Source of the DNA: Betaproteobacteria bacterium
GTDB lineage: Bacteria > Pseudomonadota > Gammaproteobacteria > Burkholderiales > Burkholderiaceae_C
NCBI GenBank assembly: GCA_016716535.1
Contig: JADJWD010000007.1
Coordinates: 434,001 to 498,000 of the forward strand
Reading direction: 5' to 3'
Length of the DNA stretch: 64,000 bases
Shown here in pieces: positions 44,850-53,182 of this stretch. The notes under the pieces are model-generated. The model was not told the origin of the DNA. It did no database searches and saw only the letters and a program-made list of their open reading frames with translations. Position numbers and translations under genes: made by a program. Numbering within the stretch: position 1 is the stretch's first letter; each line of letters starts with the position of its first letter.

Positions 44850-46187
44850 TCAAGCCTGGCGGATCGCCCACAGCTCGAGCTCCAGCCCAGGGAAGTCGCC
44901 GGCGACGTGCAGCGCGAGGTTGCCGCTGCGCTCGATCTGCTTCCACAGCTCGCCCTGGCGGTCGAGGTCGAAGTAGTGGCTGCCGGCGTGATACGGCAGC
45001 TGGCGCGGCGCCACCGGCAGGCTGCGCATCGAAACGCCCGGCAGTTGCAGGTTGACGAGGTCGCGCAGCCGATCGACGGGGCCGAGCTTGCTTTGCGCGG
45101 GGAAGCGCTGGCGCACCTGCTCGGCCGGCAGTTGCGAGCGCACGGCGAGCACGAAGCCGGCGGTGCGCAGCAGTTCGGCATCGTTGATGACGGCGGTGCG
45201 CACGCCGTGCGAGCGGTCGGCCAGCGGGATCTGCACCGCATGGCGCTGCAGCACGGCCGAGAGGTAGTCGCGCAGATCCTGTACGAGCGGCGCGAAGCTC
45301 GCCTGCAGATCGTCGTGCCGGTACAGCGGGTACTCGGGCGGATGGCGCTCGCCGCGCGAGAAGGTGGCGAGTTCCCCGGCCAGCTGCGCCAGCGCCAGGT
45401 GCAGCGCCTGCGGATGCACGCTCGGCGCGCCGGCGAACTGCCGCAGCAGCGGCTCGGCGCGGTTGAGCAACTGCAGCATCATGAAGTCGGCCACTTCGGA
45501 GACGCCCTGGCCAAGCTGCCCCATCGACGCGGCCATCGTGCGCGCGCGTTGCTGCACGAGGCCGTGCAGCAGCGTCGCCAGCGCCGAGAGCTGACCGCTG
45601 GCCTCGATGCGCGTCTGCGGCGCGATGTAGTTGCGGTCGAGCACGACCTGGCCGTCGGCGCGCCGCTCGACGACACGCGCCACGCCGAGCACCGCGAAGG
45701 CGTCGGTGGCGTCGCGGCCGCGCAGGAGGCGCAGGCGCAGCGCGCCAAGCTGCACCGGCTCGGGGTCGTCGGCGGCGTGAGTCTGGTCGCGCAGTTCGTG
45801 CTCCTGCACCGCGAAGCGCGCCAGCGGGTCGGCCTGGCCGTCGCCGAAGTCGACTTCGGTGGCGCCGGCACGTTCGCGCGGCGCGGCGAGGCAGACGAGT
45901 TCGCCCTGCATGTCGGCGGCGATCTCGAGCGCGGGCGGCATCGCGTCGGCATCGGGGCACGAGAACGGCGTGCCGTCGGGCAAGAGGCCCGTGGCGCGCG
46001 TCAGCGCGACGCGGCCGGTGGCGAGCTGGCCCTCGTCGAGCACGAGTTCGGCGAAGCCGAAGCCGTGCGGCGTGACGGCGCGCCCGTGCGCATCGACCAG
46101 GCCCTCGAGGTAGCGCGTCTGCTGCTGGAAGTGATGCGGCTGCAGGAACATGCCCTGCGACCAGATCACGCGGTGCTTGATCGACAT
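44850..46187 (-). CDS. tssK: T6SS baseplate-membrane linker TssK
   Basis: 445 residues, normal length. The opening HRVIWSQGMFLQPHHFQQQ is diagnostic. Later segments include FAVLGVARVVERRADGQVVLD, NYIAPQTRIEASGQL and SYFDLDRQGELWKQIERSG-like HYFDLDRQGELWKQI. TssK trimers connect the baseplate wedge to the TssL/TssM membrane complex. A 44-base gap separates it from tssL. Confidence 0.97.
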   Translation of the reverse strand: MSIKHRVIWSQGMFLQPHHFQQQTRYLEGLVDAHGRAVTPHGFGFAELVLDEGQLATGRVALTRATGLLPDGTPFSCPDADAMPPALEIAADMQGELVCLAAPRERAGATEVDFGDGQADPLARFAVQEHELRDQTHAADDPEPVQLGALRLRLLRGRDATDAFAVLGVARVVERRADGQVVLDRNYIAPQTRIEASGQLSALATLLHGLVQQRARTMAASMGQLGQGVSEVADFMMLQLLNRAEPLLRQFAGAPSVHPQALHLALAQLAGELATFSRGERHPPEYPLYRHDDLQASFAPLVQDLRDYLSAVLQRHAVQIPLADRSHGVRTAVINDAELLRTAGFVLAVRSQLPAEQVRQRFPAQSKLGPVDRLRDLVNLQLPGVSMRSLPVAPRQLPYHAGSHYFDLDRQGELWKQIERSGNLALHVAGDFPGLELELWAIRQA

Positions 46188-46223
46188 GGTCCTGGTTTCG
46201 GGCCTCGGCGCGCGCGGCCGCCT

Positions 46224-46805
46224 TTACGGTTGCAGCGTCAGCGAAAGGGCTTGGCTCTCGGCGCGGATGGCGAGCTTGAGCGCCTTGCCGGACGGCACCG
46301 CGGCGATGGCGCGCCAGACGGCGCGCTCGACGTTGCGGTAGGCGCCGAACACCGCGAGGTAGCGCGTCTCGATGCTGAGCGTGCGCTCGTACGGCCGGTT
46401 CTCGCCGGGCGTGACGACGAATTCGTCCTTCAGCACGAGGTCGCCGCCGATCGTAGCCTGCTCCTGCTGGTACAGCGCGATGAAGTCGGCCTTGCTGAAG
46501 GCGGTGTCGGAGCGCAGCTCGTAGACGCGCAGCACGAGCGGCGAGGGCCGCTGCGTGGCGCTGGGGTTCAGGTCGGCGGCGGCGCTGATCGTGCCCTTCA
46601 TCGGCACCGGCTGCGCGCGCACCTGCGTGGGCGGCGGCGGGGGCGGCGGGGGCGGCGGCGGGATCTGGATCGCCGGCGGCGGCTTGCTGCCGAACAGGCC
46701 GCAGCCGGCCAGACTGCCGCTGACGGCCAGCGGCAGCGTCAGCGAAGTCAGGCGCAGCAGGGCGCGGCGCCGGGGCAGGTTCTCGTAGGCAAGGCGCTCG
46801 ACCAT
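46224..46805 (-). CDS. tssJ: T6SS outer-membrane lipoprotein TssJ
   Basis: 193 residues from ATG 46805. The signal peptide ends in the lipobox SLAGC with lipidation at Cys35. A run of eleven prolines (about residues 49-59) follows, a spacer that is long for the family. The TssJ beta-sandwich includes PLVLRVYELRSDTAFSKADF, LYQQEQATIGGDLV and RYLAVFGAYRNVERAVWRA. TssJ binds the periplasmic end of TssM. First gene of the minus-strand T6SS operon, 118 bases downstream of rplQ. Confidence 0.93.
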   Translation of the reverse strand: MVERLAYENLPRRRALLRLTSLTLPLAVSGSLAGCGLFGSKPPPAIQIPPPPPPPPPPPTQVRAQPVPMKGTISAAADLNPSATQRPSPLVLRVYELRSDTAFSKADFIALYQQEQATIGGDLVLKDEFVVTPGENRPYERTLSIETRYLAVFGAYRNVERAVWRAIAAVPSGKALKLAIRAESQALSLTLQP

Positions 46806-46823
46806 GGCGCCGAAGAATAGCCA

Positions 46824-46842
46824 GCGGGGCACGAGGCCCCGC
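46824..46842. other. Hairpin in the tssJ leader
   Basis: A 7-bp perfect stem (GCGGGGC / GCCCCGC) with a 5-base loop sits 19 bases upstream of tssJ and 81 bases after the rplQ stop on the same strand. A second G/C-rich imperfect hairpin lies around 46877-46902. Neither has a T-run, so it is uncertain whether ribosomal transcripts end here or read into tssJ. Confidence 0.35.
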
Positions 46843-46923
46843 GTGACTTAGGTAACCCGCGAACTCGGGTGCGCGCCGCGCCTCCTCAAGGGGAGGGGCG
46901 CACGGGCCGCACGTGGCGCTGCG

Positions 46924-47328
46924 TCAGGCCGCTTCAGCCGCCTTGTCGGTCTCTTCGGCGGCCACCGGCTCGGGCCGGTCGACCAGTTCGACGAAGGCCA
47001 TCGGCGCGTTGTCGCCGACGCGAAAGCCCATCTTCAGGATGCGCGTGTAGCCGCCCGGACGCGCCTTGTAGCGCGGGCCCAGTTCATCGAAGAGCTTGCT
47101 GACAACGTCGCGGTCGCGCGTGCGGTCGAAGGCGAGGCGGCGGTTGGCGACCGTCGGCTCCTTGGCCAGCGTGATCAGCGGCTCGACGACCGAGCGCAGT
47201 TCCTTCGCCTTGGGCAGCGTCGTCTTGATCGCCTCGTGCGTGAGCAGCGAGTTGCACATGTTCCTCAGCATCGCCAGGCGGTGCGAGGTGGTGCGGTTCA
47301 GTTTGCGGGGGCCGTTGCGATGGCGCAT
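46924..47328 (-). CDS. rplQ: Ribosomal protein L17
   Basis: 134 residues with the family opening MRHRNGPRKLNRTTSHRLAM and the TLAKEPTVANRRLAF-like stretch seen as ITLAKEPTVANRRLAF. An alanine/glutamate-rich C-terminal tail extends beyond the L17 core. Large-subunit protein near the exit tunnel. Last gene of the ribosomal alpha operon, after rpoA as usual. Confidence 0.97.
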   Translation of the reverse strand: MRHRNGPRKLNRTTSHRLAMLRNMCNSLLTHEAIKTTLPKAKELRSVVEPLITLAKEPTVANRRLAFDRTRDRDVVSKLFDELGPRYKARPGGYTRILKMGFRVGDNAPMAFVELVDRPEPVAAEETDKAAEAA

Positions 47329-47353
47329 GGTGCGTTCCTTTCCTTATCGATGA

Positions 47354-47379
47354 CCCGCAGCCGTGTCAGGTACTGCGGG
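47354..47379 (-). other. Hairpin in the rpoA-rplQ gap
   Basis: A 7-bp stem (CCCGCAG / CTGCGGG) with a 12-base loop lies about 25 bases upstream of rplQ. A second small hairpin (AAGCGC / GCGCTT) spans the rpoA stop codon at 47411-47426. They may protect or process the mRNA. Confidence 0.3.
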
Positions 47380-47417
47380 GTGCACACATGAAGTTGGCTT
47401 GATCTCTGCGAAGCGCC

Positions 47418-48404
47418 TCAGCGCTTGTCCAGGCCCTGCGGCGGCCAGTTCTCGAGCCGCGCGCCGAGCGTCAGGCCGCGCGAGGCGAGCACTTCCTTGA
47501 TCTCGTTGAGGCTCTTGCGGCCGAGGTTGGGCGTCTTCAGCAGTTCAGTCTCGGTGCGCTGGATCAGGTCGCCGATGTAGTAGATGTTCTCGGCCTTCAG
47601 GCAGTTGGCCGAGCGCACCGTCAGCTCGAGCTCGTCGACCGGACGCAGCAGGATCGGGTCGAACGTGTCGCGGCGCGGCGCCACCGGCATCACGATGTCG
47701 GCGCCCTGCACATCGATCTGCGCGAAGAAGGCGAGCTGCTCGACGAGGATGCGCGCGCTCTGGCGGATCGCTTCCTCGGGCGCCAGCGCGCCGTTGGTCT
47801 CGATCTCCATCACGAGCTTGTCGAGGTCGGTGCGCTGCTCGACGCGCGCGTTCTCGACGGCGTAGCTGACGCGGCGCACCGGCGAGAAGCTCGCGTCCAG
47901 CACGATGCGGCCGATGCTCTTGGTGGGCTCGTCGCCGTAGCGGCGCAGGTTGCCCGGCACGTAGCCGCGGCCCTTCTCGACCTTGATCTGCATGTCGAGC
48001 TTGCCGCCTTGCGCCAGATGCGCGACGACGTGCTCGGGGTTGATGATCTCCACGTCGTGCGGCGTCTGGATGTCGCCGGCCGTGACCGGGCCTTCGCCTT
48101 CCTTGCGCAGCACCAGCGTCACCTCGTCGCGGTTGTGCAGGCGGAAGACGACGCCCTTGAGGTTGAGCATGATGTGCACGACGTCTTCCTGCACGCCGTC
48201 GATGGCCGAGTACTCGTGCAGGACGCCGGCGATCGTCACCTCGGTCGGCGCGTAGCCGACCATCGAGCCGAGCAGCACGCGGCGCAGCGCGTTGCCCAGC
48301 GTGTGGCCGTAGCCGCGCTCGAACGGTTCGAGGGTGGCCTTCGCGCGATGGCCGCCGAGCGGCTCCACTTGAATGGCCTTGGGCTTCAGAAGAGTGGTTT
48401 GCAT
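47418..48404 (-). CDS. rpoA: RNA polymerase alpha subunit
   Basis: 328 residues. The N-terminal domain shows LEPFERGYGHTLGNALRRVLL and the RNA polymerase assembly region; the C-terminal domain shows SLNEIKEVLASRGL and ELELTVRSANCLKAENI, used to contact UP elements and activators. Standard position between rpsD and rplQ. Confidence 0.98.
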   Translation of the reverse strand: MQTTLLKPKAIQVEPLGGHRAKATLEPFERGYGHTLGNALRRVLLGSMVGYAPTEVTIAGVLHEYSAIDGVQEDVVHIMLNLKGVVFRLHNRDEVTLVLRKEGEGPVTAGDIQTPHDVEIINPEHVVAHLAQGGKLDMQIKVEKGRGYVPGNLRRYGDEPTKSIGRIVLDASFSPVRRVSYAVENARVEQRTDLDKLVMEIETNGALAPEEAIRQSARILVEQLAFFAQIDVQGADIVMPVAPRRDTFDPILLRPVDELELTVRSANCLKAENIYYIGDLIQRTETELLKTPNLGRKSLNEIKEVLASRGLTLGARLENWPPQGLDKR

Positions 48405-48575
48405 GGGGTGCTTCAGTTCCTGTCAATACCCTCGGCTCGTTACACCGATAAGGCTGCGGGACCCGCCGGGCGACTGCTCTTGTCCGCTGCGCCACCTGCC
48501 CGGCGGCCGTGGCGAGCGCTCCTTGCCGGCGCGCCGGCCGCGCGGCGCCAACGTGGCGCGGCGCGGGCGAGGCCG

Positions 48576-48591
48576 CCGGCCTCCTGGCCGG
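48576..48591. other. Small hairpin directly after rpsD
   Basis: A 6-bp stem (CCGGCC / GGCCGG) with a 4-base loop begins at the last base before the rpsD stop side of the gap. The 187-base rpsD-rpoA gap is otherwise G/C-rich with no clear promoter; a TTGACA string near 48420 has no matching -10 box. Confidence 0.3.
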
Positions 48592-49215
48592 TCAGCGCGA
48601 GTACAACTCGACGATCAGCGCTTCCTTGATCTCGGCGCCGAACTGGTCGCGGTCGGGCGCCTTCTTGAAGGTGCCTTCCATCTTGCCGGCGTCGACGCTG
48701 ACCCAGTCGGGCAGGCCCGCGCCTTGCGCGAGCTCGAGCGCGCTCTTCACGCGCAGCTGGTTCTTGCTCTTGTCGCGCATCGCGATCATGTCGCCGGCCT
48801 TGACCATGTACGACGGGATGTTGACGACCTCGCCGTTGACGGTGAGCGCCTTGTGGCTGACGAGCTGGCGCGCCTCGGCGCGCGTGCTGCCGAAGCCCAT
48901 GCGGTAGACGACGTTGTCCAGGCGGCTCTCCAGCAGGATCAGCAGGTTGGCGCCGGTGTTGCCACGGCGGCGCTCGGCTTCGGCGAAGTAGCGGCGGAAC
49001 TGCCGCTCGAGCACGCCGTACATGCGCTTGACCTTCTGCTTTTCGCGCAGCTGCACGCCGAAGTCGCTCGTGCGGCTGCCGCTCGTGCGGCCGTGCTGGC
49101 CGGGCTTGGAGTCGAACTTCGCCTTGTCGCCGATGGCCCGGCGGGCGCTCTTCAGGAAGAGGTCGGTGCCTTCACGGCGGGAGAGTTTGGCCTTCGGGCC
49201 AAGGAGTCGTGCCAC
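48592..49215 (-). CDS. rpsD: Ribosomal protein S4
   Basis: 207 residues. Family segments are SRREGTDLFLKSARRAI, YGVLERQFRRYFAEAERR and LLESRLDNVVYRMGFGSTR with the S4 RNA-binding motif. It lacks the N-terminal zinc cysteines, as in most proteobacteria. S4 starts small-subunit assembly and in several bacteria represses its own operon. Part of the alpha operon. Confidence 0.98.
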   Translation of the reverse strand: MARLLGPKAKLSRREGTDLFLKSARRAIGDKAKFDSKPGQHGRTSGSRTSDFGVQLREKQKVKRMYGVLERQFRRYFAEAERRRGNTGANLLILLESRLDNVVYRMGFGSTRAEARQLVSHKALTVNGEVVNIPSYMVKAGDMIAMRDKSKNQLRVKSALELAQGAGLPDWVSVDAGKMEGTFKKAPDRDQFGAEIKEALIVELYSR

Positions 49216-49256
49216 GGTCTGTTCCTTGTGTGCGGTCTGTCTTCTGACGCGGCAGA

Positions 49257-49284
49257 GGGCTCGACCACTTGAAGTGGCGAGCCC
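49257..49284 (-). promoter_or_regulatory. Strong hairpin in the rpsD leader
   Basis: In the 150-base rpsK-rpsD gap the minus-strand RNA can fold GGGCTCG-CCACT with AGTGG-CGAGCCC: 12 base pairs, a 3-base loop and one bulged base. It lies 42 bases upstream of the rpsD start and has no T-run after it. It is a candidate for an S4-responsive control element or an RNA-processing site; S4 autoregulation of its operon is known in other bacteria, the link here is inferred. Confidence 0.45.
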
Positions 49285-49365
49285 CCCCGCGCGAGTCCGG
49301 CGCGCGCAGCGCTCCGGACAGTGGGCTTACGGTGTTGTTCTTCGGTCGACGGGCTCTTCAGGCCC

Positions 49366-49770
49366 TTAGATGCGGCGGCGCTTCTGCGGCCGGCAGCCGT
49401 TGTGCGGGATCGGCGTCACGTCGCTGATGCTGTTGATGCGGATGCCCAGCGACGCGAGCGCGCGCACGCTCGACTCGCGCCCGGGGCCCGGGCCCTTGAT
49501 GCGCACGTCGAGGTTCTTGATGCCCTGCTCCTGGGCGGCGCGGCCGGCGTTCTCGGCCGCCACCTGGGCGGCGAACGGCGTGCTCTTGCGCGAGCCCTTG
49601 AAGCCCTGCCCGCCGCTGGAGGCCCAGGCGAGCGAGCCGCCCTGGCGGTCGGTGATCGTGATGATCGTGTTGTTGAACGACGCGTGCACGTGCGCAATGC
49701 CGTCCGCGACGTTCTTGCGGACCTTCTTGCTCACGCGGCGCGCGGCGGTATTGACGGGAGGCTTGGCCAT
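49366..49770 (-). CDS. rpsK: Ribosomal protein S11
   Basis: 134 residues with the family signatures AHVHASFNNTIITITDRQG and the C-terminal PIPHNGCRPQKRRRI. S11 lies on the platform of the small subunit near the mRNA exit. Alpha operon. Confidence 0.98.
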   Translation of the reverse strand: MAKPPVNTAARRVSKKVRKNVADGIAHVHASFNNTIITITDRQGGSLAWASSGGQGFKGSRKSTPFAAQVAAENAGRAAQEQGIKNLDVRIKGPGPGRESSVRALASLGIRINSISDVTPIPHNGCRPQKRRRI

Positions 49771-49803
49771 GTCGTGTGTGCTCTTTCAGTCAGCCGCGGC
49801 TTG

Positions 49804-50169
49804 TCACTTCTTCAGCGCCATCGCGGACTTCTTCGGCCCCTTGCGCGTGCGCGCATTGGTGCGCGTGCGCTGGCCGCGCACGGGCAGGCCGCGGCGGTGG
49901 CGGAAGCCGCGGTAGCAGCCCAGGTCCATCAGCCGCTTGATGTTGATGCTGAGCTCGCGGCGCAGGTCGCCCTCGATGGTGATCTTGCCGATCTCCTCGC
50001 GGATCTTCTCGAGCTCGTGGTCGTCGAGGTCCTTGATCTTCTTGGCGTACGGGATGCCCACCTGCTCGCAGATCTTCTGCGCGGTCGAGCGGCCGATGCC
50101 GTAGATGGCCGTGAGGCCGATCTCGGCGTGCTTGTGCGGCGGGATGTTGATGCCGGCGATGCGTGCCAT
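49804..50169 (-). CDS. rpsM: Ribosomal protein S13
   Basis: 121 residues: MARIAGINIPPHKHAEIGLT, YGIGRSTAQKICEQVG and the basic tail with RGLPVRGQRTRTNARTRKGP. S13 contacts tRNA and the large subunit. First main gene of the alpha operon after rpmJ. Confidence 0.98.
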   Translation of the reverse strand: MARIAGINIPPHKHAEIGLTAIYGIGRSTAQKICEQVGIPYAKKIKDLDDHELEKIREEIGKITIEGDLRRELSINIKRLMDLGCYRGFRHRRGLPVRGQRTRTNARTRKGPKKSAMALKK

Positions 50170-50187
50170 GTCTTTAGTCCCTCTGAC

Positions 50188-50301
50188 TTAGCCTTGACGC
50201 TGCTTGTGGCGCGGGTCGGTGCAGATCACCCGCACCACGCGCTTGCGGCGGATGATCTTGCAGTTGCGGCACATCTTCTTGACCGATGCGGCGACCTTCA
50301 T
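50188..50301 (-). CDS. rpmJ: Ribosomal protein L36
   Basis: 37 residues, MKVAASVKKMCRNCKIIRRK at the start and a VRVICTDPRHKQRQG end. The zinc-binding Cys/His set (CRNC, C, H) is complete. The stop TAA is at 50188-50190 and the ATG ends at 50301. It sits between infA and rpsM, its usual place. Confidence 0.96.
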   Translation of the reverse strand: MKVAASVKKMCRNCKIIRRKRVVRVICTDPRHKQRQG

Positions 50302-50345
50302 GGTCTTCTCCTGGATAACTCTCTGACTCTGTTCGGCCTGGCGCT

Positions 50346-50564
50346 TCACTTGGCGCGGAACACGATGCGTGCCCGCGTCAGGTCGTAGGGCGTCAGTTCC
50401 ACCGTCACCTTGTCGCCGGGCAGGATGCGGATGTAGTGCATCCGCATCTTTCCGGAGATGTGCCCGAGAACGACGTGACCGTTTTCCAGCTTCACGCGGA
50501 AGGTGGCATTGGGGAGGTTCTCGAGGATCTCCCCCTGCATCTGGATGACGTCGTCCTTGGACAT
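50346..50564 (-). CDS. infA: Translation initiation factor IF-1
   Basis: 72 residues: MSKDDVIQMQGEILENLPNA, then FRVKLENGHVVLGHISGKMR and a final TPYDLTRARIVFRAK. The S1-type OB fold covers the ribosomal A site during initiation. It lies between secY and rpmJ, with a 32-base gap to secY. Confidence 0.97.
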   Translation of the reverse strand: MSKDDVIQMQGEILENLPNATFRVKLENGHVVLGHISGKMRMHYIRILPGDKVTVELTPYDLTRARIVFRAK

Positions 50565-50596
50565 GTGTCGATGGATCGGGCGCTCGGGGCGAAGCC

Positions 50597-51907
50597 TCAG
50601 CTCATCTTGAAATTGGCCTTTTTCAGCAGGCTCTCGTACTGCTGGCTCATCACGTAACTCTGCACCTGCGCCCAGAAGTCCATCGTCACCACGACGATGA
50701 TCAACAGCGACGTGCCACCGAAATAGAACGGCACGTTGTAGCGCAGCACCAGGAACTCGGGCAGCAGGCACACCGCGGTGATGTACACGGCGCCGGCAAG
50801 CGTCAAGCGGGCAAGGATCTTGTCGATGTGGCGCGCCGTCTGCTCGCCCGGGCGGATGCCCGGGATGAAGGCGCCGCTCTTCTTCAGGTTGTCCGCGGTC
50901 TCGCGGCTGTTGAAGACGAGCGCGGTGTAGAAGAAGCAGAAGAAGACGATCATCGCCGCGTACAGCAGGACGTAGACCGGCTGCCCCGGCGACAGCGCCG
51001 CACTCAGGTCCTTCAGCCAGCGCAGCCCTTCGCCGGTGGCGAACCAGCCGACGATCGTCGCGGGCAGCAAGATGATGCTGGAAGCGAAGATCGGCGGGAT
51101 CACGCCGCTCATGTTGAGCTTGAGCGGCAGGTGCGAGCTCTGGCCCTGGTAGACCTTGTTGCCGACCTGGCGCTTGGCGTAGTTGACGAGGATCTTGCGC
51201 TGCCCGCGCTCGACGAAGACGACCGCGAACGTCACGAAGATGACGATGGCGATGATGAACAGGCACGCGACGATGCTCATCGCGCCGGTGCGCACGAGCT
51301 CGAACAAGCCCCCGATCGCGCTGGGCAGCCCGGCGACGATGCCGGCGAAGATCAGGATCGAGATGCCGTTGCCCAGCCCCCGCTCGGTGATCTGCTCGCC
51401 CAGCCACATCAGGAACATCGTGCCGGCCACCAAGCTGACCACCGCCGTCATGCGGAAGCCGAAGCCCGGCGACAGCACCAGGCCGGGAGAGCCTTCGAGC
51501 GCGAGCGCGATGCCCAGCGACTGGAAGATCGCGAGGAACAGCGTGCCGTAGCGCGTGTACTGCGTGATCTTGCGCCGGCCGGCCTCGCCTTCCTTCTTGA
51601 TCGCCTCGAGCGAGGGGACCACGTAGGTCATCAGCTGCATGATGATGCTGGCGCTGATGTAGGGCATGATGCCCAGGGCGAAGACGGTGAAGCGCGACAG
51701 CGCGCCGCCGCTGAACATGTTGAACAGGTTCAGGATGCCGCCGCCCTGGCTCTTGAAGAGCTGCTGCAGCTGCACCGGGTCGATGCCCGGCACGGGGATG
51801 TGCGCCCCGATGCGGTAGACCACCAGCGCCATCAGCAGGAAGATGATGCGGCGACGCAGGTCGCCGAACTTCCCGCTCTTGGCCAGCTGGGCTGCGGAGG
51901 TTGCCAC
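50597..51907 (-). CDS. secY: Protein translocase subunit SecY
   Basis: 436 residues with ten membrane helices. Family signatures include YRIGAHIPVPGIDPVQLQQ, LGIMPYISASIIMQLMT and GQSSHLPLKLNMSGVIPPIF. SecY forms the channel for export of unfolded proteins. The gene ends the spc operon after rplO, as is standard. Confidence 0.98.
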   Translation of the reverse strand: MATSAAQLAKSGKFGDLRRRIIFLLMALVVYRIGAHIPVPGIDPVQLQQLFKSQGGGILNLFNMFSGGALSRFTVFALGIMPYISASIIMQLMTYVVPSLEAIKKEGEAGRRKITQYTRYGTLFLAIFQSLGIALALEGSPGLVLSPGFGFRMTAVVSLVAGTMFLMWLGEQITERGLGNGISILIFAGIVAGLPSAIGGLFELVRTGAMSIVACLFIIAIVIFVTFAVVFVERGQRKILVNYAKRQVGNKVYQGQSSHLPLKLNMSGVIPPIFASSIILLPATIVGWFATGEGLRWLKDLSAALSPGQPVYVLLYAAMIVFFCFFYTALVFNSRETADNLKKSGAFIPGIRPGEQTARHIDKILARLTLAGAVYITAVCLLPEFLVLRYNVPFYFGGTSLLIIVVVTMDFWAQVQSYVMSQQYESLLKKANFKMS

Positions 51908-51942
51908 GAGGTTCCCTGGATCCCTTGTTCAGCGTCGCGGGG

Positions 51943-52425
51943 TCAGGCGGCCGCCTTCTTGGGCAGCTTCTTGACCACCGGCGCGGCCTCGAGCACCGGC
52001 GCCGAACCGCCGGCCGCCTCGATGGCCGCCTTTGCGCCCGCCGTCGCGCCGATGCCCTTGAGCACCACCTTGCGCGACAACTCGCCCGACTTGATCACCT
52101 TGACGTTGGTGATGAGCTGGCGCACGAGGCCGGCCGTCTTCAGCGTCAGCAGGTCGACCTCGGTGGCGTCCAGGCCCTGGAGCTGCGCGAGCGTCACTTC
52201 GCCGTTGTACTTGAGCTGCGCGCTCTTGAAGCCGCGCTTGGGCAGGCGGCGCTGCAGCGGCATCTGGCCGCCTTCGAAGCCGACCTTGTGGAAGCCGCCG
52301 GCGCGGCTCTTCTGGCCCTTGTGGCCGCGGCCCGCGGTCTTGCCCAGGCCCGAGCCGATGCCGCGGCCGACGCGGCGGCGCGCCTTCTTGCTGCCCTCGG
52401 CGGGCTTCAGCGAATTCAGTTCCAT
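51943..52425 (-). CDS. rplO: Ribosomal protein L15
   Basis: 160 residues: MELNSLKPAEGSKKARRRVG and the glycine-rich GSGLGKTAGRGHKGQKSR region. ATG 52425 overlaps the rpmD stop by one base; a GTG codon just upstream is less likely. The C-terminus ends in a short Ala/Lys tail (VVKKLPKKAAA). Confidence 0.97.
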   Translation of the reverse strand: MELNSLKPAEGSKKARRRVGRGIGSGLGKTAGRGHKGQKSRAGGFHKVGFEGGQMPLQRRLPKRGFKSAQLKYNGEVTLAQLQGLDATEVDLLTLKTAGLVRQLITNVKVIKSGELSRKVVLKGIGATAGAKAAIEAAGGSAPVLEAAPVVKKLPKKAAA

Positions 52426-52607
52426 CACAGCACCTGAACGAGGTACGAGACCTTGTTGATCATGCCGCGCACGGCGGGGGTGTCTTCGAGCGTGCGCGTG
52501 CTGTTGAGCCGGCGCAGGCCGAGGCCGCGCACCGTGGCGCGATGGTCCTCGCGCGTGCCGGCGACGCTCTTGACGAGCTTGACGGTGAGGGTCTTCTTTT
52601 CAGCCAT
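52425..52607 (-). CDS. rpmD: Ribosomal protein L30
   Basis: 60 residues, with KTLTVKLVKSVAGTREDHRA and VRGLGLRRLNSTRTLEDTPA as the family pattern. Between rpsE and rplO in the spc operon; its stop overlaps the rplO start. Confidence 0.96.
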   Translation of the reverse strand: MAEKKTLTVKLVKSVAGTREDHRATVRGLGLRRLNSTRTLEDTPAVRGMINKVSYLVQVL

Positions 52608-52630
52608 GGTGATCTCTTCGGCGGCGCGCT

Positions 52631-53149
52631 TCAGACGAACAGCTCTTCGACCGTCTTGCCGCGCTTGGCGGCCACTTCGGCCGGCGTCGTCGAACGCTTC
52701 AGCGCGTCGATCGTGGCGCGCACCATGTTGTACGGGTTGGTCGAGCCGAGGCTCTTGGCGACGATGTCGGTGACGCCCATCACCTCGAAGACGGCGCGCA
52801 TCGGGCCGCCGGCGATGATGCCGGTACCGGCCGGCGCGGGCGCCAGCAGCACCTTGGCCGCGCCGTGCTCGCCGCGCACGTTGTGGTGCACGGTGCCGTT
52901 CTTCAGCGCCACCTTGAACATGTTGCGGCGCGCCGCGTCCATGGCCTTCTGCACCGACACCGGCACTTCCTTGGCCTTGCCCTTGCCCATGCCGATGCGG
53001 CCGTCGCCGTCGCCCACGACGGTCAGCGCCGCGAAGCTCAGCGTGCGGCCGCCCTTGACGACCTTGGTGACGCGGTTGACCGCGATCATCTTTTCCTTCA
53101 GACCGTCGTCGTTGCCTTCGGTCTGCGCGCGGGGGGTGAACTTTGCCAT
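52631..53149 (-). CDS. rpsE: Ribosomal protein S5
   Basis: 172 residues. The double-stranded RNA-binding part has MIAVNRVTKVVKGGRTLSFA and ALTVVGDGDGRIGMGKGKAK; the C-terminal part has LLAPAPAGTGIIAGGPMRAV. S5 maintains translational accuracy. spc operon. Confidence 0.98.
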   Translation of the reverse strand: MAKFTPRAQTEGNDDGLKEKMIAVNRVTKVVKGGRTLSFAALTVVGDGDGRIGMGKGKAKEVPVSVQKAMDAARRNMFKVALKNGTVHHNVRGEHGAAKVLLAPAPAGTGIIAGGPMRAVFEVMGVTDIVAKSLGSTNPYNMVRATIDALKRSTTPAEVAAKRGKTVEELFV

Positions 53150-53182
53150 CTCGATGGATCCTCTAGCGTGCGCGGCGCGGCG

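Noticed and set aside
48415..48430. Promoter for rpoA from a TTGACA string
   Set aside because: The string is too close to the start codon and no -10 box follows at 16-18 bases.
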